Shown: positions 18,963 to 28,304 of the stretch, piece by piece
Numbering within the stretch: position 1 is the first letter of the stretch
How the letters are laid out: the number at the start of each line of letters is the position of its first letter
Assembly (NCBI GenBank): GCA_021730285.1
Contig: CP082962.1
Coordinates: 682,001-746,000, forward strand
Length of the DNA stretch: 64,000 nucleotides
Direction of reading: 5' to 3'
Source: Desulfovibrio sp. JY
Lineage (GTDB): Bacteria; Desulfobacterota; Desulfovibrionia; Desulfovibrionales; Desulfovibrionaceae
Notes under the pieces: generated by a model
What the model was told of the DNA's origin: nothing
Databases searched by the model: none
What the model saw: only the letters and a program-made list of their open reading frames with translations
Program-made: the position numbers and the translations under genes

Positions 18963-19009
18963 AACTGTGCTCTCCCCGAGGAACACCACCCCAAATGGGG
19001 CGGCAGGCT

Positions 19010-19537
19010 TTAATACTGAATTCCAGCCGCAGCAGCCCGCCGACGACGAGCATCTTCGTCAAGAGGGGACTCAATCCCTACACTCCCCGGCTGGGAGAAA
19101 TCGACACCAGGGGCAGAAGTGCGCATGCCGTCTTGGTCATAGATAGTAGTCGGCCGGGTGAGGGCTTGGCGTTTGAGGTAGCTTTCCTCTGCCAACTGTG
19201 TCCTCTTCGTCCGGTCTTCCATGCCCGCAATGGCCATTTGTGTTCCGGTCTGCATGCCAGTGCGAGCGGAAGCACCCTGATCCTGCAAGGACGCGATGTT
19301 CATTTGTGTTGCGTTCGCTGCTGCGGCCCGAGAAGCCTGGGACTGATTGGTCATGTCGGTCGCGGAGAGTTGGGTTTGCGCCCCAATTTGCGCCCTATCC
19401 ATCGCGGCAGCATCCGACCGGGCCTGCATTTCCGGCCGCTGCGTCACATCCTGGGTAGCCGTGTCGGCCTGCTGCTGCTGGATGGCCTGCTTGCGCCGCA
19501 GCGCGCCCCGAAAGAAAAGATCGTCCTGCGTGGCCAT
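19010..19537 (-). CDS. Hypothetical Gln/Ala-rich coiled-coil protein
   Basis: 175 residues, low complexity (ALRRKQAIQQQQADTATQDV; many Ala, Gln, Thr). Predicted mostly helical. It lies just upstream of the giant polyvalent gene and downstream of a coiled-coil structural gene, where podoviruses encode internal virion proteins. An internal capsid protein is a reasonable guess. No family recognised. Confidence 0.55.
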   Translation of the reverse strand: MATQDDLFFRGALRRKQAIQQQQADTATQDVTQRPEMQARSDAAAMDRAQIGAQTQLSATDMTNQSQASRAAAANATQMNIASLQDQGASARTGMQTGTQMAIAGMEDRTKRTQLAEESYLKRQALTRPTTIYDQDGMRTSAPGVDFSQPGSVGIESPLDEDARRRRAAAAGIQY

Positions 19538-19548
19538 GGCGATGCCTC

Positions 19549-21459
19549 CTAGACGGATGCCGTGTAGTTGTAGTTTTTGCTCTCGGAATAGCCATTGCTT
19601 GTGGATTTGCTCGTCGAATCCACGGTGCTGGTGGACGTGCTGGTAGAGGTGACGTCGCTCGTCGCCTTGCTGGTCGAATTGGAATCCGAAGCGGAGCCAT
19701 GCACCTGGGCCAGGGCGGACGAGATAGCCGAGCCGAGCACCTGCGCAATGGCCTGCATGCTGGCCTGATTCAGGCGCGCCTTGCTCTCGCCCCAGCGCAG
19801 AGACATATCCGCTTCCTGCACGCTGGCCTGCAGTCGTGCCTGATACACCTGCGCCTGCCCCAGGAACTGGCGCAGCCGGGCATCGTTTTCCGACGCCGCA
19901 CCCCGCGTCTGCGCATCATAGGCAGCAATCACGTTGGCCGTGTTTTTGACCAGCGCATCCACCTGCCCGATGATGCCCTGCCAGTTGGCCTGATAGGCGG
20001 CCGTAGAGGCCTGATAGAGGGTGACGGCCGACGTATTGTGCTTGGCCACGATGTCGGCCCGGATAGACCCGATCTCGGCGGTCGTTTTCGCGCCCTCGAC
20101 GGCAGCGGAATAGGCCCGGACCTGCTCGGAATAGACTTCCGCTTTGGCTTTCTCGCCGGAAATTTGGGCAACTTTGGCGTTGTACTGGGCCGTCGTGGCA
20201 TTGACCCGGGAGGCATAGGCCTGGACGCCAGTTTCGTACGCCTGGAGTCGGGATTTCTGAACGTCCGCGGCGACCTGGGCGGCGGTCATGCGGGCCTTGA
20301 AAATTTCGACGATCTGGCCCACGGCCTGGATTTGCGCGGAATAGGTGGCCACGCGCTGCTGGTTGAGCTCTCCACGAATCCGGGCCGCCTCGAGCTCCTG
20401 CTTGCTTTGCTCCAGGACGGCGAGCGAGGCCCGAATACGCGCCTCCATTACCGTGGCCTCGGCCTGGAATGTGGAGACCTGGCAGTTGAAGAGGCTGATC
20501 CGCGCATCCACATCCTGGTAGGCGAACTGCGCGCCGGCTTTGGCTGCATCCAGGGCTCTCGCGTTCCCCTGGTTGAAGACGTCCAGGGCCACGGACACGA
20601 CGGCCTGAAGCGCCTGCTGCACCGTGAACTGGCGGCTTTGCACCGTCAGTTCCATTTGCCGGCTTGTGCTCTGCCAGCGGATGCGCTGGATATCCCGATC
20701 GGCGTCGCGTTCGGCCAGGCGCATCAACTCCTCGGCCGGGCCACAGCCTGTGGCGAACCCCTGGGCGGCAAAGCGGTTTCTGATCTCCTCCTTCTTGCGC
20801 TCGGCGTCCTCGGTTACCGCGGCGATGTCCTGGGCCATCAGATTAACCATGCCGGCGATGGCCGAGACGTCGCCACCATTGAGCAAGTCATCGGCAAGCT
20901 GCGCCTGCAAGGCGTCCCACAGAGGGTTTCCGAACTCCCCTTCCTGGTAGCAAAAGACGGCCCCCGGCGTGTCCATGGCCGGCAGCGTCGGCCGCACGCC
21001 CTCGAACTGCGGGATGACGATGGACGGGATTGAGGGCACGTCGGTGTCAAGAAGCTCCGGCACTTCCGGCAACGTCACGTCTGGATCGGCCGGAATGTCG
21101 ATGTCCGTCACCTCGGGAGCATCGCCCGGCGCCGTCGGGAAAATGATGTCGTCGAAGCTGGGGAAAGACAACGACGGAGCCGTCGCCGTCAGCGTCGGCG
21201 TTTCCACGTCGGGCACCGTGGCCGTGGCCAGTTCCGGCGCGGTCGGGGCCTCGGGAGCGGTGAAGGAAAGCCCCTGCACGTTCGGAGCGGACGGCATGCC
21301 CGACATGGACGGTGAATCCGGCGTGGACGGTTCGGACACGCTCGGCGCGTCGATGAGCACGCCCGAGGCCAGAGACGCCAGCACGTCGTTCAACTGGGAC
21401 TGGATCTCCGACGAATAGTTAAGACTGGTAGCCTGAATTTCAGAAATGTCGGTGGCCAT
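19549..21459 (-). CDS. Long coiled-coil virion protein with Ser/Thr tail
   Basis: 636 residues from the ATG at 21459. This ATG overlaps the TAA of the upstream gene by one base, and GGAGAG lies before it. Residues about 40-190 are Pro/Thr/Asp-rich with repeated PD/PxL strands, 200-590 are a long Ala/Gln coiled coil, and the last 60 are almost only Ser, Thr, Lys and Asp (SKATSDVTSTSTSTSTVDST). It is likely a structural rod or internal protein. Not assignable to a family. Confidence 0.6.
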   Translation of the reverse strand: MATDISEIQATSLNYSSEIQSQLNDVLASLASGVLIDAPSVSEPSTPDSPSMSGMPSAPNVQGLSFTAPEAPTAPELATATVPDVETPTLTATAPSLSFPSFDDIIFPTAPGDAPEVTDIDIPADPDVTLPEVPELLDTDVPSIPSIVIPQFEGVRPTLPAMDTPGAVFCYQEGEFGNPLWDALQAQLADDLLNGGDVSAIAGMVNLMAQDIAAVTEDAERKKEEIRNRFAAQGFATGCGPAEELMRLAERDADRDIQRIRWQSTSRQMELTVQSRQFTVQQALQAVVSVALDVFNQGNARALDAAKAGAQFAYQDVDARISLFNCQVSTFQAEATVMEARIRASLAVLEQSKQELEAARIRGELNQQRVATYSAQIQAVGQIVEIFKARMTAAQVAADVQKSRLQAYETGVQAYASRVNATTAQYNAKVAQISGEKAKAEVYSEQVRAYSAAVEGAKTTAEIGSIRADIVAKHNTSAVTLYQASTAAYQANWQGIIGQVDALVKNTANVIAAYDAQTRGAASENDARLRQFLGQAQVYQARLQASVQEADMSLRWGESKARLNQASMQAIAQVLGSAISSALAQVHGSASDSNSTSKATSDVTSTSTSTSTVDSTSKSTSNGYSESKNYNYTASV

Positions 21460-21911
21460 TACACTCTCCTGCGCCGTCTGCCGAGATTGAGAAGATCCAG
21501 ACTCACGCTCGTGAACTCGAAATCGCTGCCGTCGCTCTCGACGCGCCACTGCGCGTCCGTGCCCATGCAATCCCGGCCGAAGACAAACTGCCCCTGGCCA
21601 AGCGGCGTGCCCGGCATCCAGTCCCCGCCGTCGCACCGCGCGAAAAGCGACAGTCCGTCGATGTTGGCCCCCTGGATGCTCCCACCACGCACCCGCTTGA
21701 CCATGTCCGTGCCGACATCGATGCGCGGCCCCTCGATGATGGCCACTATGGATTCTCCGGCGTCGTCATCCCCGCCAAGGCGGTACAGGCCGTCCGGCGC
21801 GCAGCCGTAGACCACGCCGTTCATGGAGAAAAATCCCGTGAAGGGAAGCCCAAGATATTGGCTGACGGCTCCGGAATCGGCCGCCACAGACAGCGTCAGC
21901 GTATCGCTCAT
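21459..21911 (-). CDS. Hypothetical tail protein
   Basis: 150 residues starting MSDTLTLSVAADSG. The ATG overlaps the TGA of the upstream gene (ATGA), with GAGG five bases ahead. Beta-rich, ending in an Arg cluster (LLNLGRRRRRV). It has motifs seen in phage proteins that describe a sensor-like beta sheet (GAPDGLYRLGGDDDAG pattern), but no named family. Confidence 0.6.
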   Translation of the reverse strand: MSDTLTLSVAADSGAVSQYLGLPFTGFFSMNGVVYGCAPDGLYRLGGDDDAGESIVAIIEGPRIDVGTDMVKRVRGGSIQGANIDGLSLFARCDGGDWMPGTPLGQGQFVFGRDCMGTDAQWRVESDGSDFEFTSVSLDLLNLGRRRRRV

Positions 21912-23596
21912 GTCCACCTCGTGGAGTCGTAGACAAGGTCATGCGCCCAGGGCGCGGCCGGGATGGCGTGCCCGCGCATGGCAGGGATCGGCAGTGACAA
22001 ATCAGCCATCGCCTCGGAGAGCGGCGAGGCAGCGCCGACCACGACCAGATGCGGCAGATCCACCAGCACCCGCGCCGCAGGCCCCTGGACAGCACGCCCA
22101 TAACCGCGCGGCAAGGGCAGGTCGCACGCGCCGTCGCACAGGCCGCCCACGCCGGCCCGGGCCGCCACGGTCGGTTTCGGCAGTTTCAAGGAGGCATCGG
22201 CCAGCAACTCCGACACGGCGCTTGCGACAATGGCCAGATGCGGCAGCTTGAACGATGCGTGGCCGCCGCCGCCGGCTCCCCCCGAGATGGCAAACACGGG
22301 CAATGCACAATCGGCATGCGCGCCGGTCCGGGCCACGACCGATGGGGCCGGAAGCACCATTTCGCCCGTGGTCGCGTTGGCCTGTTTGCCGGTCGCGGCC
22401 ATGGCCGCGTTGGGCAGCGTCATCGCAGCGCGCGCCCCACAGCGGCCCGACGCCGTCATGGTCAGGCCCAACGTCCCCTTGAACAGCGTCATCGCTCCCA
22501 AGGCGGAAAGGCTGATCGTTCCCGCAGCGGTCGGCACCGGAAGCGCCATGTCACCCGTGGAACGGTTGGCCTCGAGCTTGGAAATATAGTCCGCGTCGTT
22601 GACCGCGTAGAACCGCTCATCGGTCAGGATGTAGGAAATGGCCGTGTAGGCGTCGGTCACGTCCACCTGCCGCTTGATCGTGGTCAACGCCCCGGCGTAG
22701 GTGGAGGCGCCCCGGGTCCAGTCGAGGGGAATCCACTCCTCATCCGTGGTCCGCCGGTACATGCCCCAGGCGTGGCCGGTTTCGACCAAAGCCGTGGTCA
22801 ACACCGTGCCGAACGCCGTGCGGATGCGGCCCGGGTCGATGCCGGCAGCAAGCATCAGCGAATGGGCCAGGATCGAACCGTCCTCGCAGTCGCCATGCTC
22901 CTTTCGCAGCGTGGCCACGGCGCACATCCAGGTGTCGCCGATGCCGTCCCCGTCGGACGTGTAGGTCAGGAGATCGGCCACATACCGGATGATAGCCCGG
23001 GCCATGACATCCTGATCGGTCAGGCCAGCGCAAATGGACGCCGCCGCATCCGCGATAGTGATGCTGCCCTGCTGCAACAGCCGCACCACGGCGGCCGACG
23101 TGGCCCCATTGGCAATAGGTTTGTCCAGGCCGCAGACGTAGGCCTCGTCAGCCAGGGCCGGAAGCGTCATCGCTCCCGTGGCCGTGCGGCTAAACGAGCC
23201 ATCCAGTCCGTAAGCGGACCAGGACGGCAAGGCGTTGCTGGCTATGGCTCCGGTGGAGCCGACGGCATACAGCGGCGGCAGCAGAGCTTGCGACTCGATA
23301 AGCACGTGCCCGGCCCCGGAGGCGGTCAGGGCCGTCAGTTCGGGCGTGCCCCAGGCCGGGCGGTAGCCGTCCGTTGTGCCGGTGCTGCCGAGCACAGGCA
23401 AAGCCACCTTGGCGTTGGGAGCCCAATCGCCCGATGCCTCGACCACAGGGGCCAGGAGCGTGACCAGGCCAACCACACCGCAGGTGGCCGTACCGGCTCC
23501 GGTAGGCAGAGCCATGATGCAGACGCCGTCGCCCGTGGGGTTGTCCACGGCGGCAGCTTCCATGGTGGCGATGTAGTCGAAAATGGTGGTCATCAA
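21908..23596 (-). CDS. Tail protein with transglutaminase-like domain inside LPxP repeats
   Basis: 562 residues. Residues about 190-300 form a transglutaminase-like cysteine protease fold with a full triad: Cys237 in GDCEDG, His275 in GHAWG and Asp292 in LDWTR. On both sides are degenerate repeats about 20-25 residues long built on A-[ML]-x-LPxP plus an Ala/Gly stretch (MALPVPTAAGT, MTLPNAAMAATG, MVLPAPSVVA, FKLPHLAIVA, LKLPKPTVAA, LSLPIPAMRG). It may cleave or cross-link protein or peptidoglycan during adsorption. Four-gene translational coupling with neighbours. Confidence 0.72.
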   Translation of the reverse strand: MMTTIFDYIATMEAAAVDNPTGDGVCIMALPTGAGTATCGVVGLVTLLAPVVEASGDWAPNAKVALPVLGSTGTTDGYRPAWGTPELTALTASGAGHVLIESQALLPPLYAVGSTGAIASNALPSWSAYGLDGSFSRTATGAMTLPALADEAYVCGLDKPIANGATSAAVVRLLQQGSITIADAAASICAGLTDQDVMARAIIRYVADLLTYTSDGDGIGDTWMCAVATLRKEHGDCEDGSILAHSLMLAAGIDPGRIRTAFGTVLTTALVETGHAWGMYRRTTDEEWIPLDWTRGASTYAGALTTIKRQVDVTDAYTAISYILTDERFYAVNDADYISKLEANRSTGDMALPVPTAAGTISLSALGAMTLFKGTLGLTMTASGRCGARAAMTLPNAAMAATGKQANATTGEMVLPAPSVVARTGAHADCALPVFAISGGAGGGGHASFKLPHLAIVASAVSELLADASLKLPKPTVAARAGVGGLCDGACDLPLPRGYGRAVQGPAARVLVDLPHLVVVGAASPLSEAMADLSLPIPAMRGHAIPAAPWAHDLVYDSTRWT

Positions 23597-24198
23597 CTTA
23601 TTACCACAGTATTATTAACAATTGAAACGGTGTGTTTCCCGCTTGACGATCCAATAAAATCTATACTCATTCCTGATGGAATGTAATATTTCGTCCCATT
23701 GATCCAAACATATCCACCATTTGTATCCGATCCTGATGTTGTCTGTTCAGTGTACTGGATTGATGGACTTTCATAGTTGAATAATGCTTCGACATCCTGA
23801 GTAGCCGGAATAAGCGTCTCACAGTCGAAGATATCTCCAAAAACAAGCTCACCTATCATGCTTGTCTCGATAGCGATAGCCTTGTAAACCTGGAACCGAA
23901 GGAACTCGTCAGAACTTGTGTATTTGTAGAACGTCCCATATCCGATAAACGAGGCCTTGATCGTAAAATCATCATCGTTACCCGTGTCACTATAAATCAT
24001 GCGGCAATCAGGGAGCGCGGAGCCGACCACATAGTCGCCCTGAGGGACTCCGCACTTGGGCGTCCGCATCAACGTGAACTTGGAACCGAGAGATGCGCCA
24101 GCTACAATATCACCAGCGGACGGCCCCATGCGGATATCCAGAGCGACCGGGAAGTTGTTAAAGACACAGGGGATGGATTGGGGGTAAGGAAGTTTCAT
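23593..24198 (-). CDS. Hypothetical tail fibre-associated protein
   Basis: 201 residues (MKLPYPQSIPCVFNNFPVAL), beta-rich, Tyr/Ser/Thr-rich, noticeably more AT-rich than the late genes around it. Its stop overlaps the start of the transglutaminase-like gene. Position next to other receptor-binding candidates suggests a tail-tip protein. Not recognised. Confidence 0.58.
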   Translation of the reverse strand: MKLPYPQSIPCVFNNFPVALDIRMGPSAGDIVAGASLGSKFTLMRTPKCGVPQGDYVVGSALPDCRMIYSDTGNDDDFTIKASFIGYGTFYKYTSSDEFLRFQVYKAIAIETSMIGELVFGDIFDCETLIPATQDVEALFNYESPSIQYTEQTTSGSDTNGGYVWINGTKYYIPSGMSIDFIGSSSGKHTVSIVNNTVVIS

Positions 24199-24204
24199 AA
24201 GGTC

Positions 24205-25071
24205 CTATAAAATTTTCAAAAATGTTTGATATAAACTAGTTCTCGTCTGTTGACGGACCACATCTGAGTAACTAGTCCATGCCCCTACTATTGTAGATGA
24301 GTATTTAATTTTAGTGTTGTTGAGCATAGGTAGAAAATTAAACGAGTATTCTTTTGTTAATATGCAAGATCCGTTTAATGAAAAATTTAAACTACCTTCT
24401 ATTAATTTGAACTCTATTAAATTTTTTGATCCATCTGTAAAAAGTCCAGGAACCTTCGATATATACTGACCGTTTTCATATGTGTGCCATATGTTATACA
24501 TGCTTGCGGAGATATCACCAAAATCAGAAGATAAATTGTAATTTAAATCTGCTATTCCTCCAGAGCTTATTCCTTCCGGACTTAATGTAAGGCGTGCGTC
24601 GATCGTTGTATTTTGTTCTTCTGAATTTAAAGATATATCAATAATTTCTACGTTCACGTCAGGCCCCAAAACACCAACTGGCGACCTGAATATAAACCCC
24701 ATTTCTATTCCATAACTACAAACGAATGGAACTTCAACGTCAGCCTGCACATATCCACCGACAGAATATCCGCTGTGCGCTTCTCTAGCTAATGCCGATA
24801 CGCTTTTCACTGCTTCGTTATCAACGACCAAGGCATAGTCTTTGTCTCCTGGAAATGTTGCAGGTTGACAGTCTTCTCCTGCTCCAAACACAACGACAAT
24901 GGAGTTGTCATTTTTATAGTATCCAATGCTTTCCTTTTTAGGTAACGCCACAAACATTTCGTTAAATTTGTGTCCGCACATCACATCGCGATAAAATTCT
25001 CGTGTTGTAAGATCGGGAGATTTTGAAACTATCTGTCCAGCCTCATTATAATACTGCTTAATGATTCCCAT
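24205..25071 (-). CDS. Hypothetical AT-rich receptor-binding candidate
   Basis: 288 residues with Asn/Ser/Tyr-rich beta segments (LNYNLSSDFGDISASMYNIW; LIEGSLNFSLNGSCIL). AT-rich codon use, unlike the capsid and packaging genes, is typical of exchanged fibre genes. It lies between a LamG-like protein and another fibre gene. No family recognised. Confidence 0.58.
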   Translation of the reverse strand: MGIIKQYYNEAGQIVSKSPDLTTREFYRDVMCGHKFNEMFVALPKKESIGYYKNDNSIVVVFGAGEDCQPATFPGDKDYALVVDNEAVKSVSALAREAHSGYSVGGYVQADVEVPFVCSYGIEMGFIFRSPVGVLGPDVNVEIIDISLNSEEQNTTIDARLTLSPEGISSGGIADLNYNLSSDFGDISASMYNIWHTYENGQYISKVPGLFTDGSKNLIEFKLIEGSLNFSLNGSCILTKEYSFNFLPMLNNTKIKYSSTIVGAWTSYSDVVRQQTRTSLYQTFLKIL

Positions 25072-25073
25072 AA

Positions 25074-26900
25074 TTAAACCATCATCGCCTGCATGCCCAT
25101 CCCTTGTAACTGCCCTGCCTCGCTATCATCAGCCACGAACGCCTGCCCGAAGGCCTCTTTCGCCAAAAGCACAGCCTCTTCTTTAGTCAACATATGGTGA
25201 TAGAAGCGCATCATGGTTATATCCATATAGGAAGAAAATTCCCATTGGGATGTATACTTAGAAACAGGGTCGTTTGGTGACCTTGTAAATGACCAATCAT
25301 CAGCGGCGACAGGTAACTTTAGTATTTCGCCAAATCCATCTTCTGGAACAAAATTACCAAGAGATTGCATACTCTTGAAAATTAGCGTATTATTATCGCC
25401 CTGTTTCGTAATATACAGCGAACAATTCCCGCTAGCATCCATCGCCAGACAGACGTGATACCAAGCTGCAATATCCAGTTCGTCGGAAACGATTGGCAAC
25501 AAACTGTATTCAGATTCATAGTTGCATATTTTTCCGGCCAAAATCCTATTGCCATTGTACCAAAGAAGCCCGCAAAAATTGGTACCAATCATGTATCCTT
25601 GTGAGTGACAGACAGGGAATGGCTGGTTCCCAAAGGCTAAAGACGGCTGCGCGTCCGTCATGTAAAGTTTGTACTGGTAATCTTTGAGCGTCAGGATGGT
25701 ATCCTTGACCGAGCCATCCCCATTATACTCATAGACATAGGAAATTACCGTCGAATAGCGTTTCGATCCATCAGATAACGAAGCAACGGCCCGCGTGCCT
25801 GCGGCCTTCCCATGCTCGCCATCGACTTTGAAGGTGCAGAACGAGGCGTAAGGCGCGGCGTTGGCAACCTCCGCGTTCTCTTCCCACCCATTCTGAAACT
25901 CTCCTGTAAGTGTTTCCAGTTCACCAGCCACCTTATCCCAATAGGGCGAGGCGGAATCATAATCTGATGCGAGGAGTGGTTCGCCGTCACAGATCGTCCC
26001 AATCTCGCGATAGCCGATAAGATGCTCTGCGCTGGCCACGAAATTTTCGTTGTACGTCGGCCACGGGTAGGTGAACTTGACCCAATGTTTCGAGAACCGC
26101 GACGGAATATGCCAACCAATGAGTGGCACAGCGCTTCCCGGGCAGACTGCCGACCACGTAGTCCCGTCATCAGATGTCAGGATGCGCGGCTTAATGGGGT
26201 TGTAAACCTGATAGCCGCAGTCAAGCTCTTGCGTCTTCGACGTGAAACTATAGTCCAACTCTATCGGCTTCCGCAGTCGCACCAACGCGGAAACGGAAAA
26301 CGCACCTGATGTCGGCAAATTGTATGACGACATCTGGAGACGTCCGCCGCTGAAGCCGCTGTTCGGCTCTGCTCCTTCCAAATAGCAAACCTTGGCGTTC
26401 CGCGAGATTGACCCATCAGGAGATGGAAGAAGAGAGGCGAGGCCAACATCTTTGAACGAGAGGGTCTTGACGCCATATCCTTTATTTGTACCGTCAATGT
26501 TTGGATCAACAGACCCCTGCGCTATATATATTTCGTTTTGCAGGTCTTCATCCTTAAACGAATACCGGGCCTTGCACCCCGGCACATAATAGAACTGCCC
26601 CGCCTGCAATGCCGGAATGTCCACCGGCTCTCGCTCCGGTTGAAGTGGCTGCGTTCGGGGTGGACAGAAAATCTCGATGGTCCAGACATCCACCAGCGGG
26701 CCGCAGTTACGCAGCACGGAATAGGTGGTGCCATCGCTCCCGGCGAACCGCCGAACGAAAACAGGGTAGTCGTAGACGTTTTGTTGCGCCGCTTGCGCCT
26801 TGAATTGCAGGCCGACGCCACGCAGCGAGTCCGCGCGCTCCCGGTCGCCCAGGAGCCGCCAGTTGATTTGCTCCGGCGGTTTGCGCTGTTGCTCGTCCAT
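25074..26900 (-). CDS. Tail protein with LamG/concanavalin-like features
   Basis: 608 residues. The N-terminal 150 residues are GC-rich and share style with the tail block. The C-terminal half includes WYHVCLAMDASGNCSLYI, the strand signature of laminin-G/ConA-like sugar-binding domains, and ends in helical segments. Composition changes from GC-rich to AT-rich along the gene, which suggests mosaic exchange of the binding end. Probably part of the adsorption apparatus. Confidence 0.6.
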   Translation of the reverse strand: MDEQQRKPPEQINWRLLGDRERADSLRGVGLQFKAQAAQQNVYDYPVFVRRFAGSDGTTYSVLRNCGPLVDVWTIEIFCPPRTQPLQPEREPVDIPALQAGQFYYVPGCKARYSFKDEDLQNEIYIAQGSVDPNIDGTNKGYGVKTLSFKDVGLASLLPSPDGSISRNAKVCYLEGAEPNSGFSGGRLQMSSYNLPTSGAFSVSALVRLRKPIELDYSFTSKTQELDCGYQVYNPIKPRILTSDDGTTWSAVCPGSAVPLIGWHIPSRFSKHWVKFTYPWPTYNENFVASAEHLIGYREIGTICDGEPLLASDYDSASPYWDKVAGELETLTGEFQNGWEENAEVANAAPYASFCTFKVDGEHGKAAGTRAVASLSDGSKRYSTVISYVYEYNGDGSVKDTILTLKDYQYKLYMTDAQPSLAFGNQPFPVCHSQGYMIGTNFCGLLWYNGNRILAGKICNYESEYSLLPIVSDELDIAAWYHVCLAMDASGNCSLYITKQGDNNTLIFKSMQSLGNFVPEDGFGEILKLPVAADDWSFTRSPNDPVSKYTSQWEFSSYMDITMMRFYHHMLTKEEAVLLAKEAFGQAFVADDSEAGQLQGMGMQAMMV

Positions 26901-26927
26901 GGCGTCGGCCTCCGATCAAGGAACAAG

Positions 26928-27386
26928 CTACGACGCCGGCATGGTGACGACGAAGCTGTCGATGGTGGTGGTCGCCCCCGAGGTGATGGCGGTGCTCGAC
27001 ATATTGAGCTGGGCACCGGAGGTGGACACCGAGCCGTCGAAGCGGGCGTGGGTCGTATCCGCTCCGGTGGTCAGGTCATTGGCGTAGAAGCGGAACCAGC
27101 CGGCGGTGCCGGTGGCTGCGGCCGCACCGGACCAGACCTCGGCGGCAGCTTTGGAAATGGAACCGTCAGCCGGGTCACCGAAGTTGATACCATTGGTGGC
27201 CGTGCCGGCGGTGAAGACCCCGGAGGAGACGGTGATTTCCAGGAGATGGGAAACGCTTTCCCCGTCGTCGGCGCTCGTCGGTTGCACACCAGGAAAAATG
27301 CGGATCACGCCGTTTTGCATGATGCTCTTGAAGCTGTTCGTGCCGAGTAACTGGTTGCGAAGACCGGTGGAGAGACGCAGGGCCAT
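26928..27386 (-). CDS. Hypothetical virion protein
   Basis: 152 residues (MALRLSTGLRNQLLGTNSFK), with Gly/Thr/Ala-rich beta strands and a compact domain that includes GVIRIFPGVQP. Similar short proteins occur in podovirus and siphovirus late operons without a known role. The start has GGAG upstream. It follows the head-tail genes. Confidence 0.6.
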   Translation of the reverse strand: MALRLSTGLRNQLLGTNSFKSIMQNGVIRIFPGVQPTSADDGESVSHLLEITVSSGVFTAGTATNGINFGDPADGSISKAAAEVWSGAAAATGTAGWFRFYANDLTTGADTTHARFDGSVSTSGAQLNMSSTAITSGATTTIDSFVVTMPAS

Positions 27387-27395
27387 AGGAGCCTC

Positions 27396-28304
27396 CTACG
27401 GATGCAACGCCACGACATACCGGCGTGGCAGGGCAATTGCCGCCGCCACGGTCGCCGGAGCATCGAGCGCGATCTTGTTTTTCGTGAAGTTAACGAACAG
27501 GCCTTGGCCAATCGCCAGGGATATCCCGCGCGGCGTGGTGCACAGCACGGCGTTTTGCGGGTCGAACTTGCCCCAGTCGTCGGCCCTGACCGACAGGTCG
27601 GAGCCGGAAATCACGCCATCAGGTGCCACCTGCCGCCGCTGCATCTGTAACGGGTCCGGACCGGTCATAAGAAAGGTGCCGGTCGTGGTGCTGACGTACA
27701 GGCCATCGTCCACGCCACGGATCGCGGTGATTTCGGCAGGGAAACGGAATGCGTTGAGCCCGGCCTTGACGAAATGGTAGCCGCCGTACCCCTCGGTATA
27801 ACGCAGATCGCGGCCTACCCCGATCCATATCCGGCCGGCATACGCCCCGAGCGCCTGGCCGGCCGGAGGGTCCGTGAACCTGTCCGCCTCGGACGCCACA
27901 TCCCAGGTACGACCGCCCCACTGCTCGGCCACACCGTTCTGGATGAGGCCCTTTTCGTTGCCGTTGGTCCAGAAGACTGTGCCGTCCAGTTCGGTCCAGA
28001 CCACCCGGCCGGACGTGGCCAGGGACACAATCGCCTGCCTCGAACGGTCCCAGGCGATCCGGCACAGCACGTCATCAACGACCGCGTAGGCCGTTCCGTC
28101 GGCGGCCTCGAACGGATCGCGCCAGTGGCCGTCCTCGACCTTATCCCAGCCGGGCCGGCGTCGCGTCCGCCGGCCGCCGTCCAACACGTCCGCATTGACG
28201 AGACGCGCCGCCTCCCACATCTGAGTCTGCCCGTCGTAGGCCAGCCCGAGTGGGGAAACCTGAGTGTTAAGGCCGAGACAGCCGGCAAAGCGCACACGGA
28301 TCAC
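27396..28304 (-). CDS. Tail-tube/stopper-type beta-propeller-like protein
   Basis: 302 residues starting at GTG 28304, which overlaps the TGA of the upstream gene as GTGA. Repeated short blades (GVDDGLYVSTTTGTFLMTG; AGRIWIGVGRDLRYTEG) resemble beta-propeller tail proteins near the head-tail connector, comparable in place to P22 gp10-like needle or stopper proteins. The function is inferred from position. Confidence 0.5.
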   Translation of the reverse strand: MIRVRFAGCLGLNTQVSPLGLAYDGQTQMWEAARLVNADVLDGGRRTRRRPGWDKVEDGHWRDPFEAADGTAYAVVDDVLCRIAWDRSRQAIVSLATSGRVVWTELDGTVFWTNGNEKGLIQNGVAEQWGGRTWDVASEADRFTDPPAGQALGAYAGRIWIGVGRDLRYTEGYGGYHFVKAGLNAFRFPAEITAIRGVDDGLYVSTTTGTFLMTGPDPLQMQRRQVAPDGVISGSDLSVRADDWGKFDPQNAVLCTTPRGISLAIGQGLFVNFTKNKIALDAPATVAAAIALPRRYVVALHP

